Below, in pieces: positions 6,699-15,748 of a stretch of DNA of 38,505 bases (its first letter is position 1; every line of letters begins with the position of its first letter). Source of the stretch: Nevskia sp. (GTDB lineage Bacteria; Pseudomonadota; Gammaproteobacteria; Nevskiales; Nevskiaceae). A program made the translations under genes and the position numbers. The stretch spans positions 1 to 38,505 of the forward strand of contig JARLJS010000239.1 of the NCBI GenBank assembly GCA_031291075.1, in the 5' to 3' direction. The notes under the pieces are model-generated. The model was not told the DNA's origin. It was given only the letters and a program-made list of their open reading frames with translations, and made no database searches.

Positions 6699-8390
6699 GT
6701 GAGCAAGGAAAGGACTTTCGACTACGTGATTGCCGGCGGCGGCTCGGCCGGTTGCGTGCTGGCCAACCGGCTCAGCGCCAGCGGCAAGTGGCAGGTGCTG
6801 CTGCTGGAGGCGGGCCCGCCGGACAGCAACCCGCTGATCCACATGCCGGGCGGCATCATCCCGGTGATCCGCAGCGACAAGCTCAACTGGAAGTTCTGGA
6901 CCTCGCCGCAGAAGAACTGCGGCGGCCGCCCCATGTACTGGCCGCGCGGCCGCACCCTGGGCGGCAGCTCCTCCATCAACGCCATGTGCTACATCCGCGG
7001 CCACGCCTGGGACTACGACCACTGGGCCAGCCTCGGCAACGACGGCTGGTCCTACCAGGACGTGCTGCCGTACTTCCGCCGCATGGAGAACTTTGAGCCC
7101 ATCGACCAGCTGCCCGGCGCGGAGGCGTACCACGGCCGCGGCGGTCCGCTCAACGTGGCCGCGCCCACCTACCTCAACCCGCTGATGACTTCCTTCGTGG
7201 AGGCGGCGCAGCAGGCCGGCCACCGCGTCAACGGCGACTTCAACGGCGCCGGGCAGGAAGGCGTGGGCGTGTACCAGGTGATGCAGGTCGACGGCCGCCG
7301 CTGCAGCAATGCGCGCGCCTATCTCACCCCGGCGCACAAGCGGCCCAACCTCAAGATCGTCACCCGCGCGCAGGTGGCCAAGGTGCTGTTCGAAGGCAAG
7401 CGCGCGGTCGGCCTGCGCTACGTCGAGGGCGGGCGCTACCAGGAAGTGCGCGCGCGGCGCGAGGTGATCCTCAGCGCCGGCGCCATCGGCTCGCCGCACC
7501 TGCTGCTGCTGTCCGGCGTGGGGCCGCGCGAGCACCTGCAGCAGCACGGCGTGGAACTGGTGCACGACCTGCCCGGCGTGGGCGGCAACCTGCAGGATCA
7601 TCTCGACATCCACGTCACCTGGCTGGACAAGAGCCGGCAGTCGGTGAGCCTGCACCCCACCTCCTGGTGGCGCGCCCTGCGCGGCCTGCTGCAATACCTG
7701 TTCACCCACCGCGGCGAGTTCACCAGCAACGCGGCGCAGGCCGGCGGCTTCCTCAAGAGCGATCCCGCGCAGCCGCGGCCGGACCTGCAGTGGCACCTGG
7801 TGCCCTTCATCTACGCCAACCACGCGCTGGACCTGACGCCGCTGTTCAAGCACTACGCCTACACGCTGATGACCTGTTTCCTGCGGCCGGAGAGCCGCGG
7901 CACGCTGCGGCTGGCCAGCGCCGACCCGCTGGCGCCGCCGCTGATCGACGCCAACTACCTCGCCACCGAGCGCGACCTGGACGCGCTGGTGCAGGGCCTG
8001 AAGGAGGCGCGGCGGGTGATGAGCCAGCCGGCGCTGGCACGCCACGGCGTGTGCGAGTTCGAGCCGGGCGAGGGGGTGCAGACCGACGAGCAGCTGCGCG
8101 ATTTCATCCGCCGCCGCGCCGAGACGGTCTACCACCCGGTGGGCACCTGCAAGATGGGCCGCGACGCCGCGGCGGTGGTCGACCCGCGCCTGCGCGTGCA
8201 CGGCCTGCAGGGCCTGCGCGTGGTGGACGCCTCCATCATGCCCACCCTGGTGGGCGGCAACACCAACGCCCCCGCTACCATGATCGCCGAGAAGGCGGCC
8301 GACCTGATCCTGCAGGATGCGGCGCTCGCCATCGACGTGCCAAACTATGCGGCAGCGTCGGCGCCCGCCGACGCCATGGCGGAGAAATGA
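6699..8390 (+). CDS. GMC-family FAD-dependent alcohol/choline dehydrogenase
   Basis: 563 aa from GTG 6699, chosen for the AGGAGGA at 6685-6691; the upstream in-frame ATG would add a basic 13-residue leader and lacks a site. FAD dinucleotide motif GGGSAG lies at residues 13-18. GMC signature 1 ([14 protein letters not shown]) and signature 2 ([16 protein letters not shown]) are both present. The catalytic pair is His about 479 ([10 protein letters not shown]) and Asn about 521 (GGNTNAP). It oxidises an alcohol to an aldehyde, passing electrons to FAD; the closest well-known relatives are BetA choline dehydrogenase and AlkJ-type alcohol dehydrogenases. The substrate cannot be told from sequence. 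It begins a plus-strand run of exported and membrane-linked genes. Confidence 0.9.
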   Translation: MSKERTFDYVIAGGGSAGCVLANRLSASGKWQVLLLEAGPPDSNPLIHMPGGIIPVIRSDKLNWKFWTSPQKNCGGRPMYWPRGRTLGGSSSINAMCYIRGHAWDYDHWASLGNDGWSYQDVLPYFRRMENFEPIDQLPGAEAYHGRGGPLNVAAPTYLNPLMTSFVEAAQQAGHRVNGDFNGAGQEGVGVYQVMQVDGRRCSNARAYLTPAHKRPNLKIVTRAQVAKVLFEGKRAVGLRYVEGGRYQEVRARREVILSAGAIGSPHLLLLSGVGPREHLQQHGVELVHDLPGVGGNLQDHLDIHVTWLDKSRQSVSLHPTSWWRALRGLLQYLFTHRGEFTSNAAQAGGFLKSDPAQPRPDLQWHLVPFIYANHALDLTPLFKHYAYTLMTCFLRPESRGTLRLASADPLAPPLIDANYLATERDLDALVQGLKEARRVMSQPALARHGVCEFEPGEGVQTDEQLRDFIRRRAETVYHPVGTCKMGRDAAAVVDPRLRVHGLQGLRVVDASIMPTLVGGNTNAPATMIAEKAADLILQDAALAIDVPNYAAASAPADAMAEK

Positions 8391-8396
8391 ACAACA

Positions 8397-8903
8397 ATGC
8401 GGTGCTTGGGGATCCTCCCGCGGCTGGTCGCGGGGCTGCTGTGGTGCGCGCTCGCCGGTTGTAGCGGCATGCCCCTGTGGGGCGGACAGCCGATCGCGGT
8501 GCAGGAGGTGCGGCGCCTGGCCGTCTGCAACAGCGACGGCCCCCAGGCCAAGGTCACCCTGTTCGCCCACCGCGACGCCGTGCTCGCCTGGCAGCAGGCG
8601 CGCGGCGTGGACCTGGCCGGCGAGGACCCGCTGCCCTCGGCCGGCGCCTACGTGCTGGCGGAGATGGGCGTGCGCACCTCGGCCGGCTTCGGCCTCGCCA
8701 TCAGCCGCCAGGCCAGCGTGAGCGGCGGCGGCGAGGTCACCCTCAACGCCACCCTGTTCAGCCCGGACTCCGCCCAGGCCGCCGCGCCCTCCGCCACCAG
8801 CCCCTGCGTGCTGGTGGCGCTGCCGGACGGCGTCTACCACGGCGCCGAGCTGCGCGATCCCGCCGGCAGCCTGCTGGCCAGGGTGGAAGCGCCGGTACAA
8901 TAG
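8397..8903 (+). CDS. Lipoprotein with a PrcB_C-like domain, function unknown
   Basis: 168 aa. A signal peptide with lipobox LAGC predicts lipidation at C22, so an outer- or inner-membrane-anchored periplasmic protein. The C-terminal part (about residues 75-150) resembles the PrcB C-terminal fold: a strand with a GF-x-LAI segment, then a VTLNATLFSP strand and an SPCVLVALP strand near the end. GGAGAA lies about 14 bases upstream of the ATG, overlapping the previous stop region. It follows the GMC gene by 6 bases, so cotranscription is likely. The domain assignment is tentative. Confidence 0.6.
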   Translation: MRCLGILPRLVAGLLWCALAGCSGMPLWGGQPIAVQEVRRLAVCNSDGPQAKVTLFAHRDAVLAWQQARGVDLAGEDPLPSAGAYVLAEMGVRTSAGFGLAISRQASVSGGGEVTLNATLFSPDSAQAAAPSATSPCVLVALPDGVYHGAELRDPAGSLLARVEAPVQ

Positions 8904-8954
8904 GCGCACCCCGGGCTCCTGGCAGGCCCGGTCCCTCACGAACGCCGGAGTACC

Positions 8955-9461
8955 ATGGTGGTGAAGAGCAAGTGGTGGTGGCTGGCGGCGGCCTGGCTTG
9001 CGCTGGCCGCGCAGGCGGCGCCCGCGCCGGACAACCTGCCGGGCCCGGTGGCGGCGGTGCAGGCCTTCCACGCCGCGCTCAAGGCGGGCGACTCCGCCGC
9101 GGCTCTCAAGCTGCTGGCGGCGGACGTCACCATCTACGAGCAGGGCTTTGTCGACGCCGGCCGCGACGCCTATGGCGGGCCGCATCTCGCCTCCGACACC
9201 GCCTTCGCCCAGGGCACCGACTACCAGGTGCAGGATCGCCGCCTGATCTGGCTGGGGGATAGCGCCGCCTGCGTGCTCTCCACCACCCACATCCGCGGCC
9301 GTTTCCAGGGCCAGCCGATCGACCTGCTCGGCACCGAGACCGCCCTGCTGCGCCAGGCCGGCGGCAACTGGACCATCGAGCACCTGCACTGGTCGGCCCA
9401 TCCGGGCGAGACGCCCACTGAGCCTGCCGCCACCCCGCCCGCTGCCGGAGACAAACACTGA
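8955..9461 (+). CDS. Exported SnoaL/NTF2-like (DUF4440-type) protein
   Basis: 168 aa with a signal peptide (WWWLAAAWLALAAQAAPAP, cleavage after AQA) followed by an NTF2-like cone fold: helix VAAVQAFHAALKAGDSAAAL, strand DVTIYEQG, and a C-terminal WTIEHLHWSAH. The pattern matches DUF4440/SnoaL-like proteins, mostly of unknown ligand. GGAG lies 5 bases before the ATG. A CCGGGC/GCCCGG hairpin lies in the 51-base gap upstream. The stop overlaps the next start by one base (TGATG), so it is translationally coupled to the acyltransferase. Confidence 0.7.
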   Translation: MVVKSKWWWLAAAWLALAAQAAPAPDNLPGPVAAVQAFHAALKAGDSAAALKLLAADVTIYEQGFVDAGRDAYGGPHLASDTAFAQGTDYQVQDRRLIWLGDSAACVLSTTHIRGRFQGQPIDLLGTETALLRQAGGNWTIEHLHWSAHPGETPTEPAATPPAAGDKH

Positions 9462-10366
9462 TGCTGCGCTTCCTGCCTGCCCCCGTGCTCGGCACGCTGA
9501 TGGCCCTGCTGCTGATCGTCAACACCCTGTTCTGGATGGTGCCGGTCTACATCACCACCCTGATCAAGCTGGTCAGCCCCAAGGGCAGGCCACGCGACAC
9601 CGTGTCGCGCTGGGTGGCCTGGGGCGCGCAGAACTGGGCCGCCGTCAACATCTGGCTGAGCGACCACCTGATGGTCACCCAGTGGGACGTGCGCGGGGTG
9701 GAGAAGCTCAGCCGCAACGGCCAGTACCTGGTCTGCTCCAACCACCAGAGCTGGAACGACATCTTCGTGCTGATGAAATCCTTCAACGGCCACGCGCCGT
9801 TCTTCAAGTTCTTCATCAAGCAGGAGCTGATCTGGGTGCCGGTGCTGGGCCTGGCCTGGTGGGGCCTGGACTACCCCTTCATGAAGCGCTACTCCGCCGC
9901 CAAGCTGGAGCGGCACCCGGAGTTGCGCGGCAAGGACCTGGAGACCACGCGCAAGGCCTGCGAGCACTACCGCAACGTGCCGGTGACCATCCTCAACTTC
10001 CTGGAAGGCACCCGCTTCACCCGCGTCAAGCACGACCGCCAGCAGTCGCCCTACCGCTTCCTGCTCAAGCCCAAGGCCGGCGGCATGGCCCTGAGCCTGT
10101 CCGCGCTGGGCGAGAAGATCAACTCCCTGCTCGACGTCACCATCGTCTACCCGGAAGGCGCCAAGGGCTTCTGGGATTTCCTCGCCGGCCGCGTGCGCCG
10201 CGTGGTGGTGGAGGTGCGCAGCCTCACCATCCCGCACGAGCTGTACACCGGCAGCTACGAGGACGACGACGCCTTCCGCAAGCGCTTCCAGGACTGGATC
10301 GCCCAGCTGTGGGCGGAGAAGGACCGGCGCATCGGCCAGCTGCTGGCGGAGGCCGGCACGGCGTAA
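9461..10366 (+). CDS. YihG-like lysophospholipid acyltransferase (PlsC superfamily)
   Basis: 301 aa. An N-terminal membrane anchor (residues about 8-36) is followed by the acyltransferase block I HX4D, here HQSWND (H95, D100), and block III EGTR at 182-185. This is the arrangement of E. coli YihG and related 1-acylglycerol-3-phosphate acyltransferases, which transfer an acyl chain from acyl-ACP or acyl-CoA at the inner membrane. Length matches YihG (about 310 aa). Start codon overlaps the stop of the SnoaL-like gene. Substrate specificity is inferred from the family only. Confidence 0.87.
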   Translation: MLRFLPAPVLGTLMALLLIVNTLFWMVPVYITTLIKLVSPKGRPRDTVSRWVAWGAQNWAAVNIWLSDHLMVTQWDVRGVEKLSRNGQYLVCSNHQSWNDIFVLMKSFNGHAPFFKFFIKQELIWVPVLGLAWWGLDYPFMKRYSAAKLERHPELRGKDLETTRKACEHYRNVPVTILNFLEGTRFTRVKHDRQQSPYRFLLKPKAGGMALSLSALGEKINSLLDVTIVYPEGAKGFWDFLAGRVRRVVVEVRSLTIPHELYTGSYEDDDAFRKRFQDWIAQLWAEKDRRIGQLLAEAGTA

Positions 10367-10405
10367 ACACCGGACGTCCCCGGTCTGGATGCATGCCTGT
10401 GGTTT

Positions 10406-10429
10406 CCCTCTCCCGCTTGCGGCAGAGGG
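10406..10429. repeat. Palindromic repeat, family C single copy
   Basis: CCCTCT-C-CCGC-TT-GCGG-C-AGAGGG forms a hairpin of 10 pairs with one C:C mismatch. The same core occurs twice, inverted, at 25289-25399. It sits in the gap between the acyltransferase and M50 protease genes, where it could affect transcript stability. Confidence 0.6.
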
Positions 10430-10460
10430 CAAAGCAGCGTGTAGACGTGATGGGAGTGAC

Positions 10461-11180
10461 ATGATCAAGCTGCTCCTGCTGCTGTTCAAGGGCGCCAAGC
10501 TCGGCAAGGTGGCGCTGAGCGCCGGCACCATGCTGCTGTCGGTGGCGGCATACTCGCTGGTGTTCGGCTGGCGCTACGCCGTGGGCTTCGTGCTGCTGAT
10601 CTTCTTCCACGAGATGGGGCACTACCTCGCGGCCCGGCAGCGCGGCCTCAATGTCGGCGCGCCCGCCTTCATCCCCTTCGTCGGTGCCTGGATCCAGCTC
10701 AAGGACCTGCCCCACGATGCAGAAACCGAGGCTTACGTCGGCATCGCCGGCCCCATCGCCGGCACGGTGGCTTCGCTCGCCTGCTACGTCGGTGGGCGCT
10801 ATATCGGCAGCGACCTGCTGGTGGCGCTGTCCTACTCCGGCTTCATGATCAACCTGTTCAACCTCATCCCGGTCTCGCCCCTCGACGGCGGCCGCATCAC
10901 CGCCGTGATCTCCCCGCGCGTGTGGCTGTTCGGCGCGCCGCTGCTGGTGGGCCTGTTCATCCTGCACCCGAGCCCGCTGTTCCTGGTCATCGCCCTGCTG
11001 GCCTGGCCGCAGCTCCGTGCCGCCTTCACCGGCAGCTACAAGCAGGACAACCCGGCCTACTACGACGTGCCGGTGCAGTCGCGCGTCATCTATGGCGTGT
11101 ACTACCTGGGACTGGTCGCCTTCCTCGGCGCGATGAGCTATTCGCTGCACGAGGGATTGGCGCGGACGTACGGGCACTAG
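10461..11180 (+). CDS. M50-family (site-2 protease-like) membrane metalloprotease
   Basis: 239 aa from the ATG at 10461, preceded by GGGAG at 10452-10456. The zinc site is HEMGH (residues 50-54) in the first membrane segments. The second motif is NLIPVSPLDGG (134-144), whose Asp is the third zinc ligand. Both are intact, so an active intramembrane protease is expected. Five to six hydrophobic segments are visible. There is no PDZ domain, unlike RseP, so this belongs to the short M50 group whose substrates are mostly unknown. It is the last gene of the plus-strand run starting at 6699. Confidence 0.85.
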   Translation: MIKLLLLLFKGAKLGKVALSAGTMLLSVAAYSLVFGWRYAVGFVLLIFFHEMGHYLAARQRGLNVGAPAFIPFVGAWIQLKDLPHDAETEAYVGIAGPIAGTVASLACYVGGRYIGSDLLVALSYSGFMINLFNLIPVSPLDGGRITAVISPRVWLFGAPLLVGLFILHPSPLFLVIALLAWPQLRAAFTGSYKQDNPAYYDVPVQSRVIYGVYYLGLVAFLGAMSYSLHEGLARTYGH

Positions 11181-11218
11181 GGAAGCTCTGCTCACGCTCG
11201 ATGATTGGGACGGACGTT

Positions 11219-11539
11219 ATGATTCGATCGACAAGAGCAAGGATGTTGCGCCTTTGGGCCTTGGTTGCGGTGCCTGCATTGTTCGCGTCCTATGTTTTTG
11301 CGTCCTATCAAGTCGAAGGTCCCCGGTACGTATTTCTACATTTCGCGGGCGAGCGCGAAAGAGCCTTCTTCCTTGTATACGGCCTTCTACTTGTCAGCGG
11401 CACTGGCTGCATATCTCTTTCCGCATCTAATACCGCTGCGCTTCGAACTTTTTTTGGAGCTGGCTATTTAGCGGGTATGGGCGTATTCCTTCTCTTCATC
11501 GCCCTCTACGTGGGTTGTACGCAAGGGGATTGCATTTAA
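11219..11539 (+). CDS. Small AT-richer membrane protein, unknown
   Basis: 106 aa from ATG 11219 (an in-frame ATG at 11201 is possible). There are three hydrophobic segments: about residues 9-30, 46-62 and 78-96. The C-terminus is short and has two Cys (VGCTQGDCI). Base and codon use is visibly less GC-rich than in the flanking genes. No family is recognised. It lies between the M50 gene and a family A repeat that starts 6 bases after its stop codon, the same layout as the ORF at 2820-3062. The coding call rests on the hydrophobic pattern only. Confidence 0.45.
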   Translation: MIRSTRARMLRLWALVAVPALFASYVFASYQVEGPRYVFLHFAGERERAFFLVYGLLLVSGTGCISLSASNTAALRTFFGAGYLAGMGVFLLFIALYVGCTQGDCI

Positions 11540-11544
11540 GCGCA

Positions 11545-11576
11545 CGTAGGGTGGGCAGGCTTCATCTGCCCACGCG
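11545..11576. repeat. Family A palindromic repeat, single copy
   Basis: CGTAGGGTGGGCAGG followed by TTCATCTGCCCACGCG. GTGGGCAG (11551-11558) pairs perfectly with CTGCCCAC (11566-11573) around a 7-base loop. Nearly identical to the copy at 15599-15630 and related to the ends of the element at 3058-3207. It may also act as a transcript-stabilising hairpin between the two convergent genes. Confidence 0.65.
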
Positions 11577-11589
11577 GAGCGCCGCCGCC

Positions 11590-12663
11590 CTAATGCGCGT
11601 TCTGCAACCCGCCCGCCTGGCCATCCCAGGGAGGAAAATGCCAGGGAGGCCCGGGCGATCGCCACTGTGAGCGGCGGCTGAACATCATCCACAACTCGAG
11701 CGTGGCGTCCATCAGCGTGGTGGTGTTGCCGAGCAACTGGAACCAGGGATCGTTCATGCCCTGGTACGAGGCGCCCGGCCAGGTGTGGCCGCCGTCGCCG
11801 ACGGTGTAGACGCGCACCTCGGTGCCGTTGCCGCAGGGGCTGTAGATGGACAGCGTCACGCTGGTGGGGTCCGATTCCTGTGTCGGGAACGGGTGTTGGA
11901 CCGCGTACGGGACGCAGTTGTTGGTGCCGAGCCAGAACTGTGTGGCCTGCGCGGCCGACAGGCTTTGCTGCGTCGACTGGCTGTTGGATTGGCCGGCGTA
12001 GGGCACGATGGGATCGGCGGTGCCCAGCATCAGCGCCATCGGCACCGTGCGCGATGGCGCGCAGCTCTGCGCCAGCGGCGCGCGCAAGGTGGCGGCGACG
12101 ACGCCGACCGCGGCGATGCGGCCGGCCAGCTCGCAGGCCAGCCGTTCCGTCATGAAGCCGCCGTTGGAGTAACCGGCGGCATAGACCCGCCGCGGATCGA
12201 CGCCGTAGTCCTCCACCGCCAGGTCGATCAGGGCCGAGACGAAGCCGACGTCGTCCGGCTCGTTCACCTCCGGCCCGGTCGGCGCCGGGTTGTCATGCCA
12301 CTGGTGGGCGTTCAAGGCTTCCGGCAACAGCACCAGCACGCCGAAGTAGGCGGCCAGGCGCCCGGCCCGCGTCACGTTGGCCATGATCTCCGGCGTGGTG
12401 CCCAGCGGATGCAGCAGGATCACCAGCGGGACGCCGGGCTGCAGGTAGTCGGGCTGGATCACCACGTAGCGACGCTGCAGCTGCTGGAACGTCAGCGGCA
12501 CGCTGTAGCCGATGGTCCCCGGGGTGGGGATCAGCGGATTGCTCGGGGGGTTGTCCGGTGGATTGCCCGGGGGACTATTCTGGGCCTGCGCCGACGACGC
12601 GGCGGACCAAAGCACGGCCAGCAGCAGTGCCGCTGCGAAACCTCGCAGTGCTGATCGCGCCAC
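11590..12663 (-). CDS. Secreted PHB depolymerase-like / LpqC-type esterase
   Basis: 357 aa alpha/beta-hydrolase of the PHB depolymerase and feruloyl-esterase-like group. A signal peptide ends near SAQAQ and a Pro/Asn-rich linker (SPPGNPPDNPPSNP) follows. Oxyanion-side strand PLVILLHPLG precedes the nucleophile elbow GYSNGG (G-x-S-x-G). The acid is in LGTADPIVPY and the catalytic His in GDGGHTWPGA. Start is GTG at 12663 with AGGGCAGG just upstream. It would hydrolyse ester bonds in a polymer or ester substrate outside the cytoplasm; the actual substrate is unknown. No polymer-binding domain is seen. Confidence 0.82.
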   Translation of the reverse strand: MARSALRGFAAALLLAVLWSAASSAQAQNSPPGNPPDNPPSNPLIPTPGTIGYSVPLTFQQLQRRYVVIQPDYLQPGVPLVILLHPLGTTPEIMANVTRAGRLAAYFGVLVLLPEALNAHQWHDNPAPTGPEVNEPDDVGFVSALIDLAVEDYGVDPRRVYAAGYSNGGFMTERLACELAGRIAAVGVVAATLRAPLAQSCAPSRTVPMALMLGTADPIVPYAGQSNSQSTQQSLSAAQATQFWLGTNNCVPYAVQHPFPTQESDPTSVTLSIYSPCGNGTEVRVYTVGDGGHTWPGASYQGMNDPWFQLLGNTTTLMDATLELWMMFSRRSQWRSPGPPWHFPPWDGQAGGLQNAH

Positions 12664-13100
12664 GCTGCCCTGCCCTTGAGCGACTGCTCGTCACTTCGAT
12701 GTCAATCTAGTGATCTGATTCGATGCCGTCGCCGGACGCCGCGCGATGCACTCATGGCATGCGCGTGGCGTATGTTCCGCCCTGAGCACCGATCGTGGGT
12801 TTCGTGTATCCGCTTCCCTGAGCTTTATATATAGCGCGTTCCCGCGCGGCGGAGGTGACCGGATCTTTGCGCCGGCTATGGTGCAAATCTACTACTGCGG
12901 GCGCGAACCCGCCGGTCTGCGCCGACGGTCAGTTTCTTTATTGCGCCGAACAATGCTAGCTTCAAGGCGAGCACAGGGCGTGCCGCTGGAGCAGCCGGTC
13001 GCCAGGACTGCAACAAATGAATCAACATCCGGCGGCGAATGGGCAGGAAGCCGCGTCAAAAAATTAAGGACCTCCCTGGCACCATTGCGGGAGTAACTTG
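12664..13100. other. Divergent intergenic region between the esterase and a secreted protein
   Basis: About 437 bases without a supported gene. It must carry the promoters of both divergent genes. A/T-rich TATATATAG at about 12828-12836 could be a -10 element, and a plus-strand pair near 12940-12960 (TTGCGC...) is weak. GGAGGTGA at about 12852 resembles a ribosome site but has no start codon at the right distance. The last 20 bases contain GGGAG, the ribosome site of the gene at 13101. Confidence 0.5.
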
Positions 13101-14744
13101 ATGAATATGCGGAAGTTGGCGCGGCCGCGGCCGTCGCGGCTGGTGCTTGCGGCGTTGCTCGCCGCGGCCTTGTTTTCCCCGGCCCGGGCGGAGCACGCCG
13201 AGGTCTGGAGCGATTGGATCACGTCGCTGAAAAGCCAGGGTTACGTGGTGACGCAGGGCGCGTCGGTCCAGCACAGCTGCGACGCGCTGGTGGCGGTGTT
13301 CAAGACCTGCTTCGGCAACAACCCGGCGGGACTCTACGCCGACATCGAGCTGCCGATCGACAACGAATACGTGGATCCCTGCTACAACGCCGCGCACGAC
13401 TGCAGCGGCAGCACCCCCAACCTGTTCACCAGCACCGCGGTCCTGCCCGACGGCAGCCAGGCCAGCGTCAATCCGTTCTACCGGCTGGGCGAGTCGGATG
13501 CCCTGGTCCTCGTCATCAAGCTGCCGCCGAAGGCTGCGTATTTCGGCACCCAGAGCTACGTGTATTCGCGGGCGCGCAGCCTGTATTCGCAGAAATGCAG
13601 GCCCGCGCCCAGTTACCAGGCGCCCAATCCCTGCCGCATGCAGACCCGCGCCAGCGTCGGCGCGGCGGTCAACGACGTGGTGATCGCCAACCAGTTCCAC
13701 CCAAGGCACGGGCGGGGTGGCACCATCGCGGTGGTCACCACGCCCAACCAGGCCCTGTTCGCCGCGCTGGGCGAGGCCTTCGCAGGCGTCGGCGGCGACC
13801 GCGACCGGCTGTTCGCGGAGCCGCTCGGCGCCACCATCGGCGCGGGCGCGCAGGCGGCCGGCGTGGTCACCGGACTGGGCGCCGGCAGCGACGAGCTCAA
13901 CACCCTGGTGCGCTATACGCTGCCGCAGGATGCGGCCGCCGCGACCCGCTGGCAGAACGCGGTGGGCGACAATATCCAGGTGTTCCGCGTGCGCCGGCCG
14001 GGCCTGCCGGCGGCGCCTTACAACGTCACGCTGGCGGCCAAGAGCTATGCCACCGACGAGAGCGTCTACAAGGATGCCTTGAACGAACTGGCCAACAGCC
14101 TGCAGGGCTGGCTGGCAACCGTCAACGGCGCCAACGTATCGCGCGGGCTGGTCACGGTGTCGGCGACCTACTCGGCGACGGGCGAGCCGCAAGCGGGTTA
14201 CATCGGCACGGTCTGCCTCAACGCGGAAACCGACTGCCTGAGGGACACCCAGGACACCGACGCCTACCGCTTCGGCTACATCCTCAAGCTGCAGAACACG
14301 GCGCTGTTCATCGGCGTGGAAAGCGCCTACACCGGCAACGCGACCTATACCACCGTGGGCATGTTCCGCGGCGATGTGTTCGAGGGCGTGGCCTCGCTGG
14401 CGCAGACCAACCCTGCCGTCACCGGCTTCGACAGCGGCACGCTCGGCGGCTCGGCGGCGGACCTCATCGCCAGCCTGGTGGCCGCGGGATCGATCCCGCC
14501 GCCTTCGCCCGCGCTGGCCAAGGCGCTGCCCAATCTCTACGTGGCGATCGTCACGCGCGCCTGCGCCACGCCGGATGCGCCGTCCGCTCCCTTCTTCTGC
14601 GCCAAGGGTTATACCGTCAACATCGACAGCACGCTGGTCCCGCTCGCCGTGCCGGTGCTGGTCGGCCAGCGCGCCTACATGCTGCCGGGCGACACCCGCG
14701 GCGCGAACCCGCATTTCCTCGCCACGCCCATCCTGCTCAATTGA
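13101..14744 (+). CDS. Large secreted protein of unknown function
   Basis: 547 aa from ATG 13101 (GGGAG at 13089-13093; another ATG follows at 13107). A signal peptide with a basic start, LVLAALLAAALF core and a probable cut after ARA predicts export. The mature protein has about ten cysteines, often in spaced pairs such as CDALVAVFKTC and NECVDPC-like segments, suggesting disulfides in the periplasm or outside. Several stretches repeat small residues (GLGAGSDEL, GTLGGSAADL). No catalytic motif or known domain is recognised. Its composition matches the GC-rich host, so it is probably a resident gene. Divergent from the secreted esterase, it may share regulation with it. Confidence 0.7.
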   Translation: MNMRKLARPRPSRLVLAALLAAALFSPARAEHAEVWSDWITSLKSQGYVVTQGASVQHSCDALVAVFKTCFGNNPAGLYADIELPIDNEYVDPCYNAAHDCSGSTPNLFTSTAVLPDGSQASVNPFYRLGESDALVLVIKLPPKAAYFGTQSYVYSRARSLYSQKCRPAPSYQAPNPCRMQTRASVGAAVNDVVIANQFHPRHGRGGTIAVVTTPNQALFAALGEAFAGVGGDRDRLFAEPLGATIGAGAQAAGVVTGLGAGSDELNTLVRYTLPQDAAAATRWQNAVGDNIQVFRVRRPGLPAAPYNVTLAAKSYATDESVYKDALNELANSLQGWLATVNGANVSRGLVTVSATYSATGEPQAGYIGTVCLNAETDCLRDTQDTDAYRFGYILKLQNTALFIGVESAYTGNATYTTVGMFRGDVFEGVASLAQTNPAVTGFDSGTLGGSAADLIASLVAAGSIPPPSPALAKALPNLYVAIVTRACATPDAPSAPFFCAKGYTVNIDSTLVPLAVPVLVGQRAYMLPGDTRGANPHFLATPILLN

Positions 14745-14802
14745 GGGGAAGGGAGCGGGCCAGCGTTACCATACGGGTGACCCGTTCGCATGCGCAGGCC
14801 CC

Positions 14803-15561
14803 ATGGAAAGCCCGACCCGACCCGTCACCATCATCGGCAGCTATCTCTCGCCTTATGTGCGCAAGGTGCTGGCCGTGCTGCACCTCAAGGGCATTCCCTA
14901 CCGCATCGATCCCATCGTGCCCTTCCTCGGCGACGACCGTTTTTCCGCGATCAGCCCGCTGCGGCGCGTCCCGGTGCTGATCGACGACGCAGTGACGCTG
15001 GCCGATTCCACCGTGATCTGCGAATACCTGGACGAGCGCTACGCGCAGCCGGCGGTGCTGCCGCAGGGCGCGGCGGCACGGGCGCAAGCGCGCTGGCTGG
15101 AGGAATACGCCGACACGCGCATGGGGGAAGTGTTCATCTGGCAACTCTTCAATCAGGTGGCGATCGGGCCTCATGTGTGGGGACGCAAGACCGACGAGGA
15201 AGTGGTGAAGAAGGCGGTGGAAGTGGAGATTCCGCAGGTGCTGGACTATCTCGAGCCGCAGCTTCCGGCGGAAGGGTTCCTGTTCGGGCAGGTTTCGGTG
15301 GCGGACCTCGCCATCGCCGTGTTCTTCCGCAACGCCGCCTTCGCGCGCTATCGCGTGGATGCCGCCCGCTGGCCGCGGACCGCCGGTTTCGTCGGGCGTG
15401 TGCTGGACCTGCCCTGCCTGGCTCAACTCCGGCCCTGCGAGGACCGGATGCTGCGCACGCCGCTGCCGCAGCAGCGCGCGGTGCTGGCGGAAATGGGAGC
15501 GCCGCTGACCGAGGAGAGCTACGGCACGGACCGGCCGCGGCCGGGGTTGATGAAGCTCTGA
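14803..15561 (+). CDS. Glutathione S-transferase family protein
   Basis: 252 aa. The N-terminal thioredoxin-like domain (residues about 8-85) shows SYLSPYVRKVLAVL, the cis-Pro segment RVPVLID, and DSTVICEYLDERY, whose D-S binds the gamma-glutamyl part of glutathione. The C-terminal helical domain (about 95-230) ends the fold. It conjugates glutathione to electrophiles or reduces peroxides in the cytosol. The ATG at 14803 has only a weak AGG upstream. Glutathione would be supplied by the GshA/GshB pair encoded at 33237-35556. The substrate is unknown. Confidence 0.85.
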   Translation: MESPTRPVTIIGSYLSPYVRKVLAVLHLKGIPYRIDPIVPFLGDDRFSAISPLRRVPVLIDDAVTLADSTVICEYLDERYAQPAVLPQGAAARAQARWLEEYADTRMGEVFIWQLFNQVAIGPHVWGRKTDEEVVKKAVEVEIPQVLDYLEPQLPAEGFLFGQVSVADLAIAVFFRNAAFARYRVDAARWPRTAGFVGRVLDLPCLAQLRPCEDRMLRTPLPQQRAVLAEMGAPLTEESYGTDRPRPGLMKL

Positions 15562-15598
15562 AGCGTGTCCCGACGGCGGGACCGGGTGGTCGGCAGCG

Positions 15599-15630
15599 CG
15601 TAGGATGGGCAGGGTTCATCTGCCCACGCG
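15599..15630. repeat. Family A palindromic repeat, single copy
   Basis: CGTAGGATGGGCAGGGTTCA followed by TCTGCCCACGCG. TGGGCAG (15606-15612) pairs with CTGCCCA (15620-15626). It matches the copy at 11545 in 29 of about 32 positions and lies just after the GST gene. Confidence 0.65.
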
Positions 15631-15660
15631 CCGTAGCATGACCCGGTGGCGCTCGCCAAA

Positions 15661-15692
15661 CCCCGGATTCCGCTTCACTCCATCCGGGCTAC
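15661..15692. repeat. Family B repeat, half copy
   Basis: CCCCGGATTCCGCTTCACTC followed by CATCCGGGCTAC is one arm of the family seen as inverted pairs at 16549-16747 and 22967-23042. It marks the left side of the two-gene island at 15749-16460. Confidence 0.65.
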
Positions 15693-15748
15693 CTCACCGC
15701 TCCGTATCCGCGCCTGGCAATCCGGACCCTGCTGATCTCCACTTGAGC

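Noticed and set aside
6654-9458. A 934-codon open frame on the minus strand opposite the GMC, lipoprotein and SnoaL-like genes
   Set aside because: Composition is His/Gln/Gly/Arg/Val-rich, typical for the antisense of GC-rich genes. No domain, no ribosome site, and the plus strand holds clear GMC motifs.
12746-13096. A 116-codon plus-strand frame in the divergent intergenic region
   Set aside because: The GGAGGTGA inside it lies too far from any start codon, the translation is Arg/Ser-rich without motif, and it ends within the ribosome site of the next gene.
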